From Vigna angularis (Eukaryota; Streptophyta; Magnoliopsida; Fabales; Fabaceae), in contig NC_068970.1 of NCBI RefSeq assembly GCF_016808095.1, forward strand, positions 14,490,501-14,554,500: a stretch of 64,000 nt of DNA, in the 5' to 3' direction. The stretch's first letter is position 1. Every line of letters starts with the position of its first letter. The notes under the pieces were generated by a model, which worked only from the letters and a program-made list of their open reading frames with translations, did not search any database and was not told the DNA's origin. Shown here piece after piece: positions 10,701-23,011 of this stretch. A program made the position numbers and the translations under genes.

Positions 10701-13700
10701 TCAACATTATTAGACCTAGGTGTTCAGGTGATATTTTCCTCCACTCTTGATAATCCACTAATCAAATTCTCGATTCTTTGAAGACGTTCCGTTTTTAGTC
10801 TATCACATCTATCTTCTTGAGTCATGTGTTCCAGATAGGGATAACAAACAAAAGTACCATCCACAATGCATAGTTGATATCCATGGTATTTATTATTTCT
10901 AGATAATAGATAATGAGTATTTTAATACCCATTTATAAATAGGTCAATAAATGGGTCAGGTGTGGAGGTGTGGATATCATACTAGGATATCCATTACCCA
11001 CAACAAGTTAAAATTAATTTACATTTTATTATGTTAAATTTAATTAAAAAAATAATTTATATTTTTATTAGGTTAAATTTATTTAGAATTAAATTTTAAT
11101 TTATATTTAATTTATTTTATATTATATTTTATTATTTTTTTTGTAATTTCATCCCTAGTTCAAGTCTTCCTAATTTGGATTCCATTATGGTCTTAACCGT
11201 ACGCATTCAACACAACTACCACAGGGCCAAGAAGGAAGCTCTGAATACCTTTTGATAGGCAAACCAAAATTTACAGAAACATTCAAGACAGGTTCTTGAA
11301 TGACTTTTATTAAGAACCAAACTGTTCTGTCAATGTGACAGGATTACAACAATGTTCCTCCAACACAAAGGTCATTCGAGAGGACCTTAACTCTCCACCA
11401 AAACCCTTTTCCTCCAAAACTCCTTAAAAAACTACTAACAACAGCCTCTTACAAGACTATATATAATAGTCAGTTATACACAACAGGAGGTTATAACTGC
11501 CTCCTATATTTATTTGTCCTAGTATCAAACATCCCACTGAACCTGTTAGTTAGGTAAGCAGGAAGGAACCCTGTCGGGTTCATGGATGAAAGCTTAGTTA
11601 TATGGTACAATGAAGATTGTATAATTGTGTGGTTCGTAAGATGTAACTGACATCATTTGTATTGTGTCTGGAACCACCTATGAAGCTAGATGCATCGTTT
11701 CTTTAGTTATTCTTAATTTTTTTTAAACCAATGCTATGACATGGATTTTCATGCACTACATTGTCATTTTAAGTTTCTGTGACCTCTTACCAGCTAATAA
11801 TTACTAACTCTTCTCAAAGTATTTAGGTAAACAGATCACTACACAATGATCATGCATTGTGCACTGTCACATTCTGATATTAATCTTCTCGTCAAAGAGC
11901 AGCATTTCAAATTCTGTGTGGTGTGGAGAAGCGACTTCCCTACCTTATAATGTGGCACCCTAGATTACCTTATAATATGGCACCCTAGATAACATAACAC
12001 GTGGTCGTTGTGTCAATGGATGATTCTACATTCCATTCCTTCAAGCACATTTTACCCTATTCCCTTTATCAAACCTGACTCTGACATTTAGGAATTGATG
12101 TACGAGGAAACAAATACAAAACAACGATTGTAATAGGAAAACAATTAAGTAACTCGCCTCTGTTCTTGATTTTTGAATGGATAAAAAGATTTTATTAACA
12201 AAATATGCTACATCTTTTGAACAGCTGAAGTTACATATTCCCCCACTAATCTTACTGGCAAACACCCCAATTTTAAACATCTATGAAGTGTTTAGGCTAT
12301 TCTCTCTGGTGGTATTGTTTTAAACAGTAATGGTGGTAACGGTAATCGGAAATTATTTGACTATGTAATGCAGGTAAGTTGGAGGAGGCAGCTGAGAGCT
12401 TAACGGAAGCAATTTTACTCAATCCTACCTCTGCCATAATGTATGCAACCAGAGGTATAACTTGATATAATTGTCTAGTTTAACATTCTCTAGTTGTTTA
12501 TTTTTATCATCAAGATAAGGATTCATTCTTAATAGTTTATAAATTATTTACAGCTACTGTTTACATCAAAATGAAGAAACCCAATGCTGCAATCCGTGAT
12601 GCAAATGCTGCTTTGGAGGTTATATTCTCCCCCTCTGTAGCTTAGGCTGACAAACTTACATTCTTGCTTGTATTAATAGATCTGTGAATAACTGTAAATG
12701 TTTATTTTTTTTGTTGCATTATTTTCTGGAGGAACAATGCTCTAAGTTAAACTTGTCTCAAATGTGAGCTAGAGGATATCCACTCTAAGATACATAATGG
12801 GTTAAGATCTTGATTCTTTTCAATCAAATTATTGGTATACACCCACTACCCTTTCGGGGTGACCTTTTTCCCAAACGAAATTCATGATTTTTGGAAATAG
12901 AGGATCTAGGCTATTTTTTTATCAAGGCCTGAGCTAGTTTGGGGGGCTCTGAAAACTAAAATTTTCTTGTATGTTACAAATTAAGTATGATCCTTCTAAA
13001 ATTGTACTGTTTGCACTCCTGGCTATTTTTTCTTTTTCCTGCTTCCGCTTTTTCATATGATATGACAACTGGATTGAAGGATTATGGATTTCAATAACAT
13101 ATCCCTGTTCTTCTATGGACCATATTCTTATATTTCCCTCTCGCAGTACTTTTAATACTAGTGTGTATCTCACCTGTATGCAAGGATTTTTATTTTGTAT
13201 TGTTTTTTCCAGATTAATCCCGATTCTGCCAAAGGATACAAGTCACGTGGCATTGCACGAGCAATGCTTGGTCAATGGGAAGAAGCTGCAAAGGATCTTC
13301 ATGTGGCTTCAAAGTTGGACTACGATGAGGAAATAAACGCTGTACTTAAAAAGGTTTGCTGTCTTGACCCTTCATATCATTGATCTTCCATTGATAACAA
13401 TACAATAGTTACGCCTCTAGTATACAGCCAGTGCAATCTGTTGTTTATTTATACTGCGGGATAATATCCATTTAAAAGTCATAAGTTTCTTGTAATATAC
13501 CTTTATGATATACTGTTCATATCCTTGAAATTTATTTTGCCTCTCATAAAAGACATTGGTATTCCTAGGTGGAGCCAAATGCTCACAAAATTGAGGAACA
13601 CCGTCGTAAATATGAAAGGCTGCATAAAGAAAGAGAGGAGAAAAGAAAGGAGCGTGAGAGGCAACATCGTCGTGCTGAAGCTCAGGTTCCCAATTTTGAT

Positions 13701-14953
13701 TTATGCCAAAATCACCGGACATACAACAAATTGTAATATCCATATAATTTAATTGTTACTAATTTTCTGTGTATTTTTCTAGGCTGCATATGAGAAAGCT
13801 AAGAAGCAAGAGCAATCATCTTCCAGTAGAAATCCTGGAGGCATGCCTGGTGGGTTTCCTGGGGGCATGCCGGGAGGCTTCCCAGGTGCTGGGGGAATGC
13901 CAGGAGGCTTCCCAGGTGCTGGAGGCATGCCAGGAGGTTTCCCAGGTGCAGGGGGCATGCCTGGAGGATTCCCAGGTGCAGGAGGCATGCCTGGAGGCTT
14001 CCCAGGTGCAGGCGGCATGCCTGGAGGGGTGCCAGGAAATGTTGATTTTAGCAAGATCTTGAATGTAAGTAAATCTGGACTTTGGATCTTGTGCACCTTT
14101 AAGGTGCTCTAAGAAAAATCTTCTCAACCTAATCAACATTCAATTTCATGCTTATTCTTGTCTTGATGTTGAATGTTCCATGACACATTTCTCAGGATCC
14201 TGATCTGATGACGGCATTTAGTGATCCAGAGGTTATGGCTGCTCTTCAAGACGGTAATTATCAGTTCTATTGTTTGGTTCCATCCTTTTTCTGTTATAGT
14301 TCATTTATATCTTTCAATGTCACGTGCATATCTTTGCATGGTTAGTATTTTGGATTTAAATTCTCAATAATTACTTTTTCATATTATTTGGATGGGATTT
14401 GCCGATTGTTTCTAGTGGATAGGACTGAGAAATATACAGTTCCCTTCTCTCCCCCTCTTTTTCACGCATTAGGTTTTTCCTATCTTGTTCGGGCACCAAA
14501 ACTAAATGAAATTGCTTGACTTGGCTATGGGTTGTGGGGCTGGGGCTGGGTACAGGTTATATAAATGTGAAAACAATGAACTTTTTCTATCCTTTACATT
14601 TGAATTCACAAGAAACTTCCCTGTCAGTCAGTATTTTTCATATCCATATTAGTTTAACCAGCTCAGGAAATGTCAAGTTCGATAAGAAGTTGGATGATGA
14701 CCCTGATAGGCTAACCATGTCAAAATGTACCCATTTTTACTTATTGCGTTCGTGTTTTTAGAGATGGATATGCAGAAAACATTTGATTTGCTGGTTATTA
14801 ACTCTAATTTCTACTTTTTCTTTTTATTTTTTTTTTCTTATTTGGCTTGGTGCAGTTATGAAGAACCCTGCTAATTTGGCCAAGCATCAAGCAAATCCTA
14901 AGGTGGCTCCTGTAATCGCGAAAATGATGAGCAAATTTGGAGGTCCCAAGTGA
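7720..14953 (+). CDS. Hsc70-interacting protein (HIP / FAM10) co-chaperone, 11 exons, 407 aa
   Basis: HIP binds the ATPase domain of Hsp70/Hsc70 in the cytosol and stabilises its ADP-bound, substrate-holding state. Exons read from splice sites and a continuous frame: 7720-7829, 7929-7968, 8063-8206, 8305-8392, 12374-12454, 12554-12618, 13213-13353, 13569-13685, 13783-14064, 14196-14253, 14856-14953 (stop TGA). The total is 1224 nt and every junction keeps phase. Domains in order: N-terminal HIP dimerisation region (residues 1-40, [11 protein letters not shown]); acidic linker (51-98); TPR block (about 105-225, with [17 protein letters not shown] and [15 protein letters not shown]); charged [12 protein letters not shown] helix (224-262); Gly/Met/Pro repeats of the [10 protein letters not shown] type, the animal-HIP GGMP signature (about 278-348); and a C-terminal STI1/DP domain (350-407, ending [10 protein letters not shown]). 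Length fits plant HIP proteins of about 400-440 aa. Intron 4 (8393-12373) is enlarged by transposons. The start is the first ATG of the only frame that fits the family. Confidence 0.93.
8457..8706. repeat. Diverged tandem duplication, about 120-bp unit, in HIP intron 4
   Basis: Two neighbouring copies (about 8457-8570 and 8577-8706) share TAGTAATTGTTGGGTA / TAGTGATTGTTGGGTA, CAAGAAATGGAATCACAAACG / CAAGAAATGAAATTACAAACG, GACTGGTCGTA and GATTCTTTGAAGGGAC. The second copy has an extra dozen bases. It lies immediately upstream of the gypsy insertion. Confidence 0.7.
8771..9068 (-). repeat. 3' LTR of the intronic gypsy element
   Basis: It starts TGATAGGCC and ends GAACCTATCA, giving short inverted ends TGATAGG / CCTATCA. 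It matches 11250-11544 with scattered substitutions and small indels, so the insertion is not recent. Confidence 0.8.
10836..11157. mobile_element. hAT-like MITE nested in the gypsy element
   Basis: Ends TAGGGATAAC (left) and TTTCATCCCTA (right) are inverted repeats of each other. The flanking 8-mers GTTCCAGA (10828-10835) and GTTCAAGT (11158-11165) match at 6 of 8 positions, consistent with an aged hAT target duplication. The 322-bp interior is AT-rich and contains GATATCC/GGATATC words but no coding sequence. The terminal pattern matches the larger hAT-like element at 1665-2834. Confidence 0.65.
11250..11544 (-). repeat. 5' LTR of the intronic gypsy element
   Basis: Partner of 8771-9068. 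Its inner edge TTTTGATAGGC abuts the primer-binding-site-like sequence at about 11235-11252. The outer edge ACCT followed by the GTTAG duplication has lost the last LTR bases seen in the other copy. Confidence 0.78.
11941..11992. repeat. Two-copy 25-26 bp tandem repeat
   Basis: The word TACCTTATAATGTGGCACCC followed by TAGAT occurs twice back to back, with G/A as the only difference. It lies in the residual part of HIP intron 4. Confidence 0.75.
13840..14035 (+). repeat. In-frame 30-bp repeats encoding the Gly-Met-Pro region of HIP
   Basis: Seven successive ATGCC(T/G/A)GG(A/T)GG units, most spaced by 30 bases and each followed by TTCCCAGGTGC, encode [10 protein letters not shown] repeats. 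The near-identity at DNA level indicates recent expansion or homogenisation, so copy number may vary between varieties. The repeats leave open frames on other strands and phases that are not genes. Confidence 0.85.
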
Positions 14954-14999
14954 ACACTTTTAGATGTTTATTTGAGAGATCTCAACATTCCAGGCCTCA

Positions 15000-16220
15000 G
15001 CCATCGGGAATTTGAAGTTTATTGACATTGCATTTTCATTTTAACAAAATTATCAAACTTTTTACAGTTTGTACGGCCTGTTTCCGTAGGTGCTGAGTTC
15101 CTGTTGGTAGCAATGTTTATTTGTCAACAATGTAATATTTATTTTCCTGAGTGAATTTGATTGTTTAAAGTTGATACGTTTGCATTTCAGGAAAATAAAA
15201 TAGTTTCTTTGCTTCGTTTACACCAGGCAGTTTGAGCGTCCTTCATCGGTACCTTCATATAAAAAAGTTTTCGTGTAGAGATAAAATTATAAACATAATA
15301 TTGATGATAAAATTAAATGGGAAGTCCTCTACTTTTTGCAGAGGGATCAAGTTCTTAACCTTCTATCACATTTTGTTCTAATTGTCTAGGTGAATTTTAA
15401 TCAACCATTCCTAGAGCTCAACATGATGTTGCAACTCCTCCTTGTCCACTGTGGACATGAATCTGGCTAGCATATAGTTATTGTTAATGCTAATGGATAA
15501 TGCAATAGCTCAAATAACTGTAAGGGTAAGGATTATGAATAATGCAGTCTCGATAAGAGATTTTTTACAGATGAACGTAGTTTCTTCATATTACCACTTC
15601 AATGCAATCAATTGGATGTGTTAGTGGAATCCCTTCTCTGTTCTACGTAATAAATTTTACCACTTATATTACCCTATTTTGTCAAATCATGAGGCCCTTG
15701 TATTTAAAATCCCTTCTAGAGGAGACAAGTCTTTATCTAATAAATTTACAAGTTATTTTAATTTTGAAATTTGAAATAAAAAATTTGGAAGCAAACTAAA
15801 AATTGTATGACTCTTATAATCCTTTACTCAAGAGATGGTTCAAAAATGGGGAGAAAGAATTTAAGTGTGGAGAATTAGAACGAAAGAAGTTTTAGGTCTT
15901 TCTTGCTTTCTTTTTTAACGAAAAGCGGCTTTCTTTTCTTTTTCCTTTTTTTAACCTTGTACAAATTATTTCCTCAAAAAGGTTACTTCAAACACTTAAT
16001 TAAAGACGTGTTATTTTCTTTTCTATTTTTTTCACTTTTAATTACAAAATCATCAATTGCTGTTGATTCGCCTTTTTGTTTTGTAATATTTATAATTCTT
16101 TTGACAAAATTTAAACTGTTAATTTAGATGTTTAATTTTTTAAGTTAACAGCTATGGAATTATAAAAAAAATTAGAAGTACATTAAGAGAAACCAAGTCA
16201 ACGCTATATATTAAAAATCC

Positions 16221-16271
<51 letters not shown>

Positions 16272-19200
16272 TCATTCACATATCCAATTTAAAAAATCAA
16301 ATATTATTCATATTTATATTTATATTTACGAGAAATAGTTTATTTAGTGTGATATTCAAAAAATGGATAGATGAATCTATTTGTATCCAAGTTGGACCTG
16401 TATTAGTGGAAAATTGATTCGTGAAATGTAGAAGTTTTGAAGTTATAAGAGTAGAACCTTTGGGAAAGTTGAAAGTAAGTTTGAAAAGAGAGTTTGAAGT
16501 GGTGTCATCTCACAGGTAAAGGGTCTAACTCAAACTGGATGAACCCTATTCTATTCTCTAACATCTTTAAGTCTATACCAAAATAATAATTTATTATGAT
16601 GGACAGGGTTTTGCCGCTCCACTTCAGTAATTTGCAAGCAAATCTAACACTTTCTTTTTTCTTTCAAGAATCAAATTTCTTCAAATCACTTACCTATCTT
16701 TCAGTTCTATATGGTTTAAAAACTTTTTCTTAAGATTAATATTCAATTACAAGTCAAGATAATGCTACTCTTGATAATTTATCATACCAATGAGCTTCAA
16801 CAGTAATATTTTGTTAATTAATCCTATATATGTACAAAAGTTTGAACATTATAATTTTTTTTTTTATTATGGAACTTCAATCTGGTGTTATGCATCTCTC
16901 TTGGTTAAAGGGTTGTAGGAATCTGATGAAAGTGAAGGCTGAGACAATATGTGTTGAATTTGGAAAGTTGTCGGACTGTGAAGGAAATTTTTGTTGGAAC
17001 TGTATACAAGATGTTGTAGGTCAATTGTATATTATCAATCAGACACTGATATAAGATGTCAATTATTTGTTCTGATTACTTCAAGAATTGTGAGCATTAA
17101 CTTTTATGTATGCTGCAACACAGAAAAGGAAATTTTTACAATCAAGACATTACTCCATTTTCCCCTTTAAACAACAACTTTTTACACCAGTTTTAAATTA
17201 TGGAGTATAGGTTCATATGCTATCTTTTTTTTGAAAAAAAATTATTGATAACTTATAGTAAAATAATCATAAAATAACTAATATTTGTAAAAGAAAAATA
17301 ATGTTAAATGAGTGTAAAAAAATTGGATATCAAAATAGTATATTGGTTTTTTTTTGTCTAAGATGACATTTTTTTAAATCATTGTTTTAAATTATTCTAA
17401 TTAGTAGCACTTTTCAAACAAGGCTTAAGTAATATTTTTTTTCATAATTTTAGGCAGTATAGAAACTATGTTGATAAGTATGTTGATAAGTATGTTGATT
17501 GCACTGTAGTAGTGTTAGTACATTGGTTGTTTTGTAATTGGGCTAATAAAATTTTATTAAATGTACGTAACAATTATATAATTTTAAAATTATTTTAGTG
17601 TTTTGATGATTCTAATATGGGATTAGAGAAGTTACATTTGGATATAAAATGATATAGATGAAAAACAATCACATTAAGTTACTACTAATTTGATTTTAAA
17701 TTTTACCCTATTTTATATGTTACATCATAAAAAGATATATATAAAAAAATGAAATTATCTCACAATACTCCAATATTAATATATTAAGAAAAAAAAGTTA
17801 TATTACTATTTATACAGTATATATTATATGTGTTGTGCAATCAAATTTGGAGTTTCATCCCAATAACATACATTGAGATTTAATATCACCAAGATAAAAT
17901 TTCAGTATGATTAATAACACAAACAATTCATATGATATTGTGTTTCAGTTTTTGTCTAGTATATTAATACGGAAAAGCAAATAAAAGAAAAAACAAAAAA
18001 ATAGCATATTGATAGTTCCTTGTTACTTGTGAAATATCTCTTTATTTATTTTTTACTTGTTGTCCTTACACATATGTGATTTTTTACATTTTATTTCTTG
18101 TATTTGTTAAGTCTCTCTGTTAATATATTACTTTTATTTTAATATGACATTATTATAACATCAGCATGATATGTTATCGGTGACAATTTTTTTTAACATG
18201 AATTAACAAGAGAGTCTAAAGTTAATACTTTTAAAATTACGGGAAAGAAATCCGCAAAAGTACAATAACCAAAAGCAAAAGAACACCACGACCAGAAATA
18301 TATTACTTTATAAGAGACTTTTGAAGTCTGATTTAACCTCTATATATATGATAGATAAAAATCTCACAAAATATTTAAGCTAAATAAATAACACACATTA
18401 TGATGTTGACACGTGTGTTCTTTTTTTTTTTCTAATATTTGATTTGTATTTTTTTTTTCTTTTTGGAACTTTCTTGAAATCAATTTATATTAAATTTTGA
18501 AAACTTTAATGGAATGCAGTTGTCTTCTACCATGGAGATCCATTTGTACAGTAAAAAAGTGATGTTATTTGATGAAAGATTCATTAATTTGCATTAAACT
18601 TGTACTTGGAAGCTTGTTCTTAAATTTTCCACTTACCATCCAAAACTCAAATAGATAGTTTAGTCGTCTTAAGCCACGAAAATCCCTTGTGGTGTGAAAC
18701 TTTTTGGTCAGAGTTGGCTTTGTAGTCTAACCATCAATTACACTGTTGAAAATTTGATTCTTTGTTAGGAGTCTAATGAAAAAGAAAATTTTTCAAGCGT
18801 GCATCATGAAAGTCACACTAACACATAGTGGTTTAATAAATTTCATGACATCAATCTTCCATCACAATTCATCCATGTGATTTTAATAAATATTATGTAC
18901 CTTTCTCCTCACTGTTAATTACATTACTAACTAATTACGCATTTACCTTCTCAATTTCATGTATTAATTACTTTAAGATGCAGTAAGCTTTAATATTATA
19001 TAATATGAAAATCATATAATAATATATTATAGGATTTCTCGTCAAGAAAACTATATGCACGACTTTGTAATATACTTCTAATATTTAGGTTTACGACAAA
19101 TGTTTCATTAGAAAAAGCCTTGTAAGATATATCAAAATTAATTATTATATTTGAAATATTACTCATTTTAGAGTTTTTGTGTTTGTTATAATTTTTCTTT

Positions 19201-20871
19201 TTAAAAGAAATTTTGATACATTAAGAGAGAAAAAAATATAGAAGTGTTTTTTATTTTAGTTCTTAAACTATAGGTAGCTTCTAGATATACCATAACAATA
19301 TTAAAATAAACAAATGAAAAAAAATAATCTTAAAACTAGTACAACAAATGATTTTGACATAAATTATTTTTATATTTTAGTTTCTTATCGAAACATATTA
19401 AATCGAGATAAAAAAGAAAGATATTTTGATTTCAATTTTAAATCAAAACATAATCTTCAACATTAGGTTTAGATTATCTCTAAGGTCACGTCTCAAAAAC
19501 AACAAAAAAAATTATAAAATAAAAATAAATGAAAAAGTTTAGGATCTCAAAAACAATGGAAACGTATTAATAGATTCCAATTTCTTAAACAACGCAAAAA
19601 TACTTTCATTGAGTAACTCTCACTGTATTAAACAACCTGAAAAATTAACTGAAAAATTTAATATCATCAAATAAACCAAGAACAATTACATAAGTAAAAA
19701 ATTGTGAACTAGTACTGAATTATAGATTTTCATATTATTTTCACACTTTTATTGTACATATATAAAATGAAATAAATAAAACATATCTTCATATCATTTT
19801 TAGGGTTTAGAAAAAGGGAATGCAAACCTAGAAACATAGTCTTAAACAATTCATTATGGAAAAACATTCAAGCACGAGAGCTCTTTAAATAGTGAACAAA
19901 TAATGAATAAACAAATAAGGATAATGAACATCAAAGATCTCTTTAAACATGATGATGAAAACTTACAAATGAAGAAACCTAAAAGTGAAGGAAGCAAATG
20001 CGAAAGAGAAAACAAGAGAGAAATCAAGAAAAGAAAACAAAGAATTCGCATCAACACAAAGTCTAAAAATATTATGACAGGAAAGCAACTTTCCTAAAAA
20101 TTGAATCCTAGATAGGAAAATAAGTTTCGGTTCATCGTATAACCAAAACTTATACTAATACAGGTTTTGGTTATTTTATAACCGAAACTTATAATTATAC
20201 AAATAATTTCAAAAATGTTATTATATTTTGAACGACAATAATATTTTGAAAGACAATTATTATATGATTGATTTGTTACTAGCATCAATGATTGTTATAT
20301 GATTAATTCCAACGACAATAATGTTTGTTGTTAAAGAGAAAGTAACACAAGTGCAAACATGCAACATAAATTAAATATATTTTAGAAACGCTAAAAGTAA
20401 TTATTTTGTTTTTTCGAATATAGAACAATTTTCAGAATTATTTTCAAAATTCATTTTGAATTTCAGAAACATCTTCAAAGAAAATATTTTGTAAATTCAT
20501 CCAACATATCTTTAACTTTATTCTCAGTTTTCATTGAAAATAAAAAGGAAACATTGAAACTTTGAAAGAAGCCTTTCATAGCCAAAAACACAAATGTCAT
20601 GGACTCAAATTTGGAAGGTTTTCTAAAAACCTTATAGTCTATCCTTACTTCTCACTTAAAAGACAACCTTTTAAGCATGGAAGATATTAACTTTCTTATT
20701 TTCCTAAAGCTTCACTTTACATAAGAGAGGCGATCCTGGTATCTTTTTCACCTTTGTAATCCATTTACAAACGGATAAAAATTACATATACAATATTTTA
20801 AACAGGTATTGTTTTTTAATTAAATTTGGAGCATTATTTTTATAATTTGCATTTATTAAATGTGTTGTATA
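15000..20871. other. Long AT-rich intergenic region, no gene recognised
   Basis: HIP 3' flank up to about 15200, with an AATAAAA word near 15187 as a possible poly(A) signal. Beyond that the DNA is about three-quarters A+T, with only short chance frames. A TA microsatellite lies near 16227-16269. At 20105-20215 the words TTTCGGTTCATCGTATAACC and TTTTGGTTATTTTATAACC can form hairpins, resembling CACTA subterminal repeats, but no element ends were found. Confidence 0.6.
16227..16269. repeat. (TA)n microsatellite
   Basis: About 20 uninterrupted TA dinucleotides. No further structure is visible. Confidence 0.95.
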
Positions 20872-20876
20872 TTATA

Positions 20877-21294
20877 TGTTTCTGTTTGAGGTCGAGTCAC
20901 TTGGCTCTCAGTCACGTCCGTCCGGTCTCTTCTCGTGATCCTTTCTTCCGTAGGTCGATGTTCGTCTGTCCTGTACGCTTGGGAGGGTACCTGTTAAAGG
21001 TGTTCCGATGTTTAAGTCAGTAAAAGGTCTGATCGATTGTTTTAGTACTGCAATAAATGTGCAATTAATGAATCTGTCTACCTCTTATCTTTGACTTGTA
21101 TTTATAGTTTTGGTCATGAACCTAGGATTAGCAGGACCTTAATCACGACCCAATCCCGAGTCCAACCCTCTAATCGGTGTTTTACCTTAATCACCTCCGC
21201 AAACCTATCTGTTATTATTGTCCGAATTGAGTGTTCGAGCCCGGCCGGACGTCCAACGTGTTCTGTCCAGACCGTCCGGGGGTTATCTAATACA
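20877..21294. mobile_element. Solo LTR with perfect 5-bp TSD
   Basis: A 418-bp sequence starting TGTTTCTG and ending TAATACA is flanked by TTATA at 20872-20876 and 21295-21299, identical on both sides. Its GC content is clearly higher than its surroundings, with CACGTCCGTCCGGTC and GACCGTCCGGGGG words, and a TATA-like TATTTATAG lies near 21100. No internal retroelement sequence is attached. This is what unequal recombination between two LTRs leaves. The plus strand probably is the sense strand, given the TATA word, but that is inferred. Confidence 0.85.
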
Positions 21295-21607
21295 TTATAA
21301 ATTGAAAAGTTTAAATATGATTAGTGAACAACACTTACGACATATTACTGTATATGTAAATTTTCTCTTTGAGAACTTAAACTAAAGGTTTCTTTGAATA
21401 TATCCCATTTTGCTATTGTTAAAGAGAAAGATTATGTGACAGAATATTGGTTCAATAGGTATGACACACATCAATATTTAACAACCTATTCCATAAAGCC
21501 AGTTAATAGCGGAGAGTATAAGCTCACAAGATAGAGCATCAATGAGTAATCACATTTTAATGATATTATTATATGCTAGTCATGCCCACAGTTCAATTAT
21601 TTTCAAC

Positions 21608-21790
21608 CAGTGATGAATCTTTCACAAATATTTTAAAAGTGTCAAAAATCTTTATATAAATATATAAAAAAATTAGAGGTGTTACATATATAAAATATAT
21701 TACAATTAAAAAAAATTATATATTAACTTATATAAATATAAAAAAAGTTGGAAGGCAAAGACCCTGTGTCACAATGAAAGTCCGCCCCTG
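21608..21790. mobile_element. hAT-type MITE, 183 bp
   Basis: The left end CAGTGATGAATCTTTCA and the reverse complement of the right end (CAGGGGCGGACTTTCA) are imperfect inverted repeats starting CAG, as in many hAT elements. The flanking 8-mers TTTTCAAC (21600-21607) and TTGTCAAC (21791-21798) match at 7 of 8 positions. The interior is pure AT-rich filler. Confidence 0.75.
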
Positions 21791-21798
21791 TTGTCAAC

Positions 21799-22502
21799 TA
21801 AATTCTCCAAAGATGTCATATGCAAATATTTATTCACTCTTAAGGGATGTGTATGAGTACACATTCACACTTGAAGAATATATAACTTAACTAAGTATTA
21901 TAAAAGATGAAGGATAACTTACTGAAAAATTAATTATATTCTTGTAACTTTATTTATTTATGGTTTAATTATGTTTTAAATTTATTAATTTGGATATTTT
22001 AAACTGATTCTTATATTATATTTTATTGATTTATTAAGTACTTAAATTTTTTATATTTTTAATTAAATTTTTATTGTTTATTGGATAATTAAGTGTTATC
22101 TTATGTCGTCATCTTGCTTACTTGTCACATGTAAGATTTTGTAATTAATATAAAATAATATTACAATCAATAAAATAAAATGCAAATTATTGATATTACT
22201 TTCATTAAAAATGTTGTATATTAAAGGATTGTCACTTTACATACATCCTTTTGACGATAATTGTTCCTTGGTCGTTGTAGGAAATTACTTGGAAGTCATT
22301 TTGAAACATAATAATCTCATTATCTAATATGTTTTTAGTTAAAATAATAAAAAAAAGTTATTATTTTATATTAATTCTAATATTTATTTTATATGAATAA
22401 AAAAGATCTCACTTAGAGTCAAACAATCAAGATGACAAGTAAAACAATAAAGGAAGATAATAATATAAAAAAAATAGCATTCAATATATCAGAAGAAGTT
22501 AG
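21799..22502. other. AT-rich intergenic sequence
   Basis: No gene or bounded repeat could be supported between the two small DNA elements. Confidence 0.5.
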
Positions 22503-23011
22503 GTTGAATTAGTAATTTGATTCCTATATTTAGGTTTATGATTCATTTTGGTCTATATATATTTTATACTCAATTGAATCTCAATATTTTTTAAATAGAG
22601 TCAATTTAGTCATTTTTATTAAATTGACCTTAACATTATTTAAAAAGTGTCACGATTTAAAATCTGAAAGATGTCATATGTTAAAACATAGAAGATACCA
22701 CGTATCAAAATTTAAAAGGTATCACATCTTAAAATAAAAAATGTTACGTGTCAAAATCTAAAACGAGTGAAATTATTTGAAAAGTGATATATGTAAAATT
22801 CAGAAACATGCTATTTGTTAAACAAAAGAATCCCAAAATAAAAGATGATTTAGATTTTTAAATATAACACCTTTCAAACAATGTTACTTGTAATTTAACA
22901 TAAAAGATCAAATTGAATTTATTCATAATTAAACTCAATTGAGTAAACACAATGTAGGGACCAAAATGAGTCATATGATTAAATATATAAGAACCAAAAT
23001 ACTAATTAAAC
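22503..23011. mobile_element. Mutator-like MITE with about 100-bp TIRs
   Basis: The left arm (about 22503-22600) and the reverse complement of the right arm (about 22915-23011) share GAATTAGTAATTTG / TTAATTAGTATTTTGG, ATGATTCATTTTGGTC / ATGACTCATTTTGGTC and TACTCAATTGA. The flanking 9-mers match only in part (about 6 of 9), so the exact ends are uncertain. The interior repeats TGTCA/CACGT-AAAATCTAAAA words about every 30 bases. Confidence 0.65.

Larger units (their letters stand above)
8771..11544 (-). mobile_element. Deleted Ty3/gypsy retrotransposon in HIP intron 4 (antisense)
   Basis: Two similar LTRs of about 295 bp, 8771-9068 and 11250-11544, begin TGATAGGC and share long runs such as TTCTTGAATGACTTTTATTA. 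The duplication GTTAG lies at 8766-8770 and 11545-11549. The right-hand LTR is followed inward by a tRNA-Met-like primer site (reverse strand: GGTATTCAGAGCTT), so the element reads on the minus strand. Minus-strand remnants in order: gag (10008-10328, [20 protein letters not shown]), a zinc knuckle near 9895-9960 ([11 protein letters not shown]), the integrase end (9425-9610, [20 protein letters not shown]) and a gypsy integrase C-terminal/chromodomain-like piece (9099-9398, [24 protein letters not shown]). Protease, reverse transcriptase and RNase H are missing, so it has a large internal deletion besides frameshifts. It is antisense to HIP. Confidence 0.85.

Noticed and set aside
13779..14139. 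Proline-rich and Ser/His-rich frames on the minus strand, and a +1 frame on the plus strand
   Set aside because: They are shadows of the in-frame [10 protein letters not shown] repeats in HIP exon 9.
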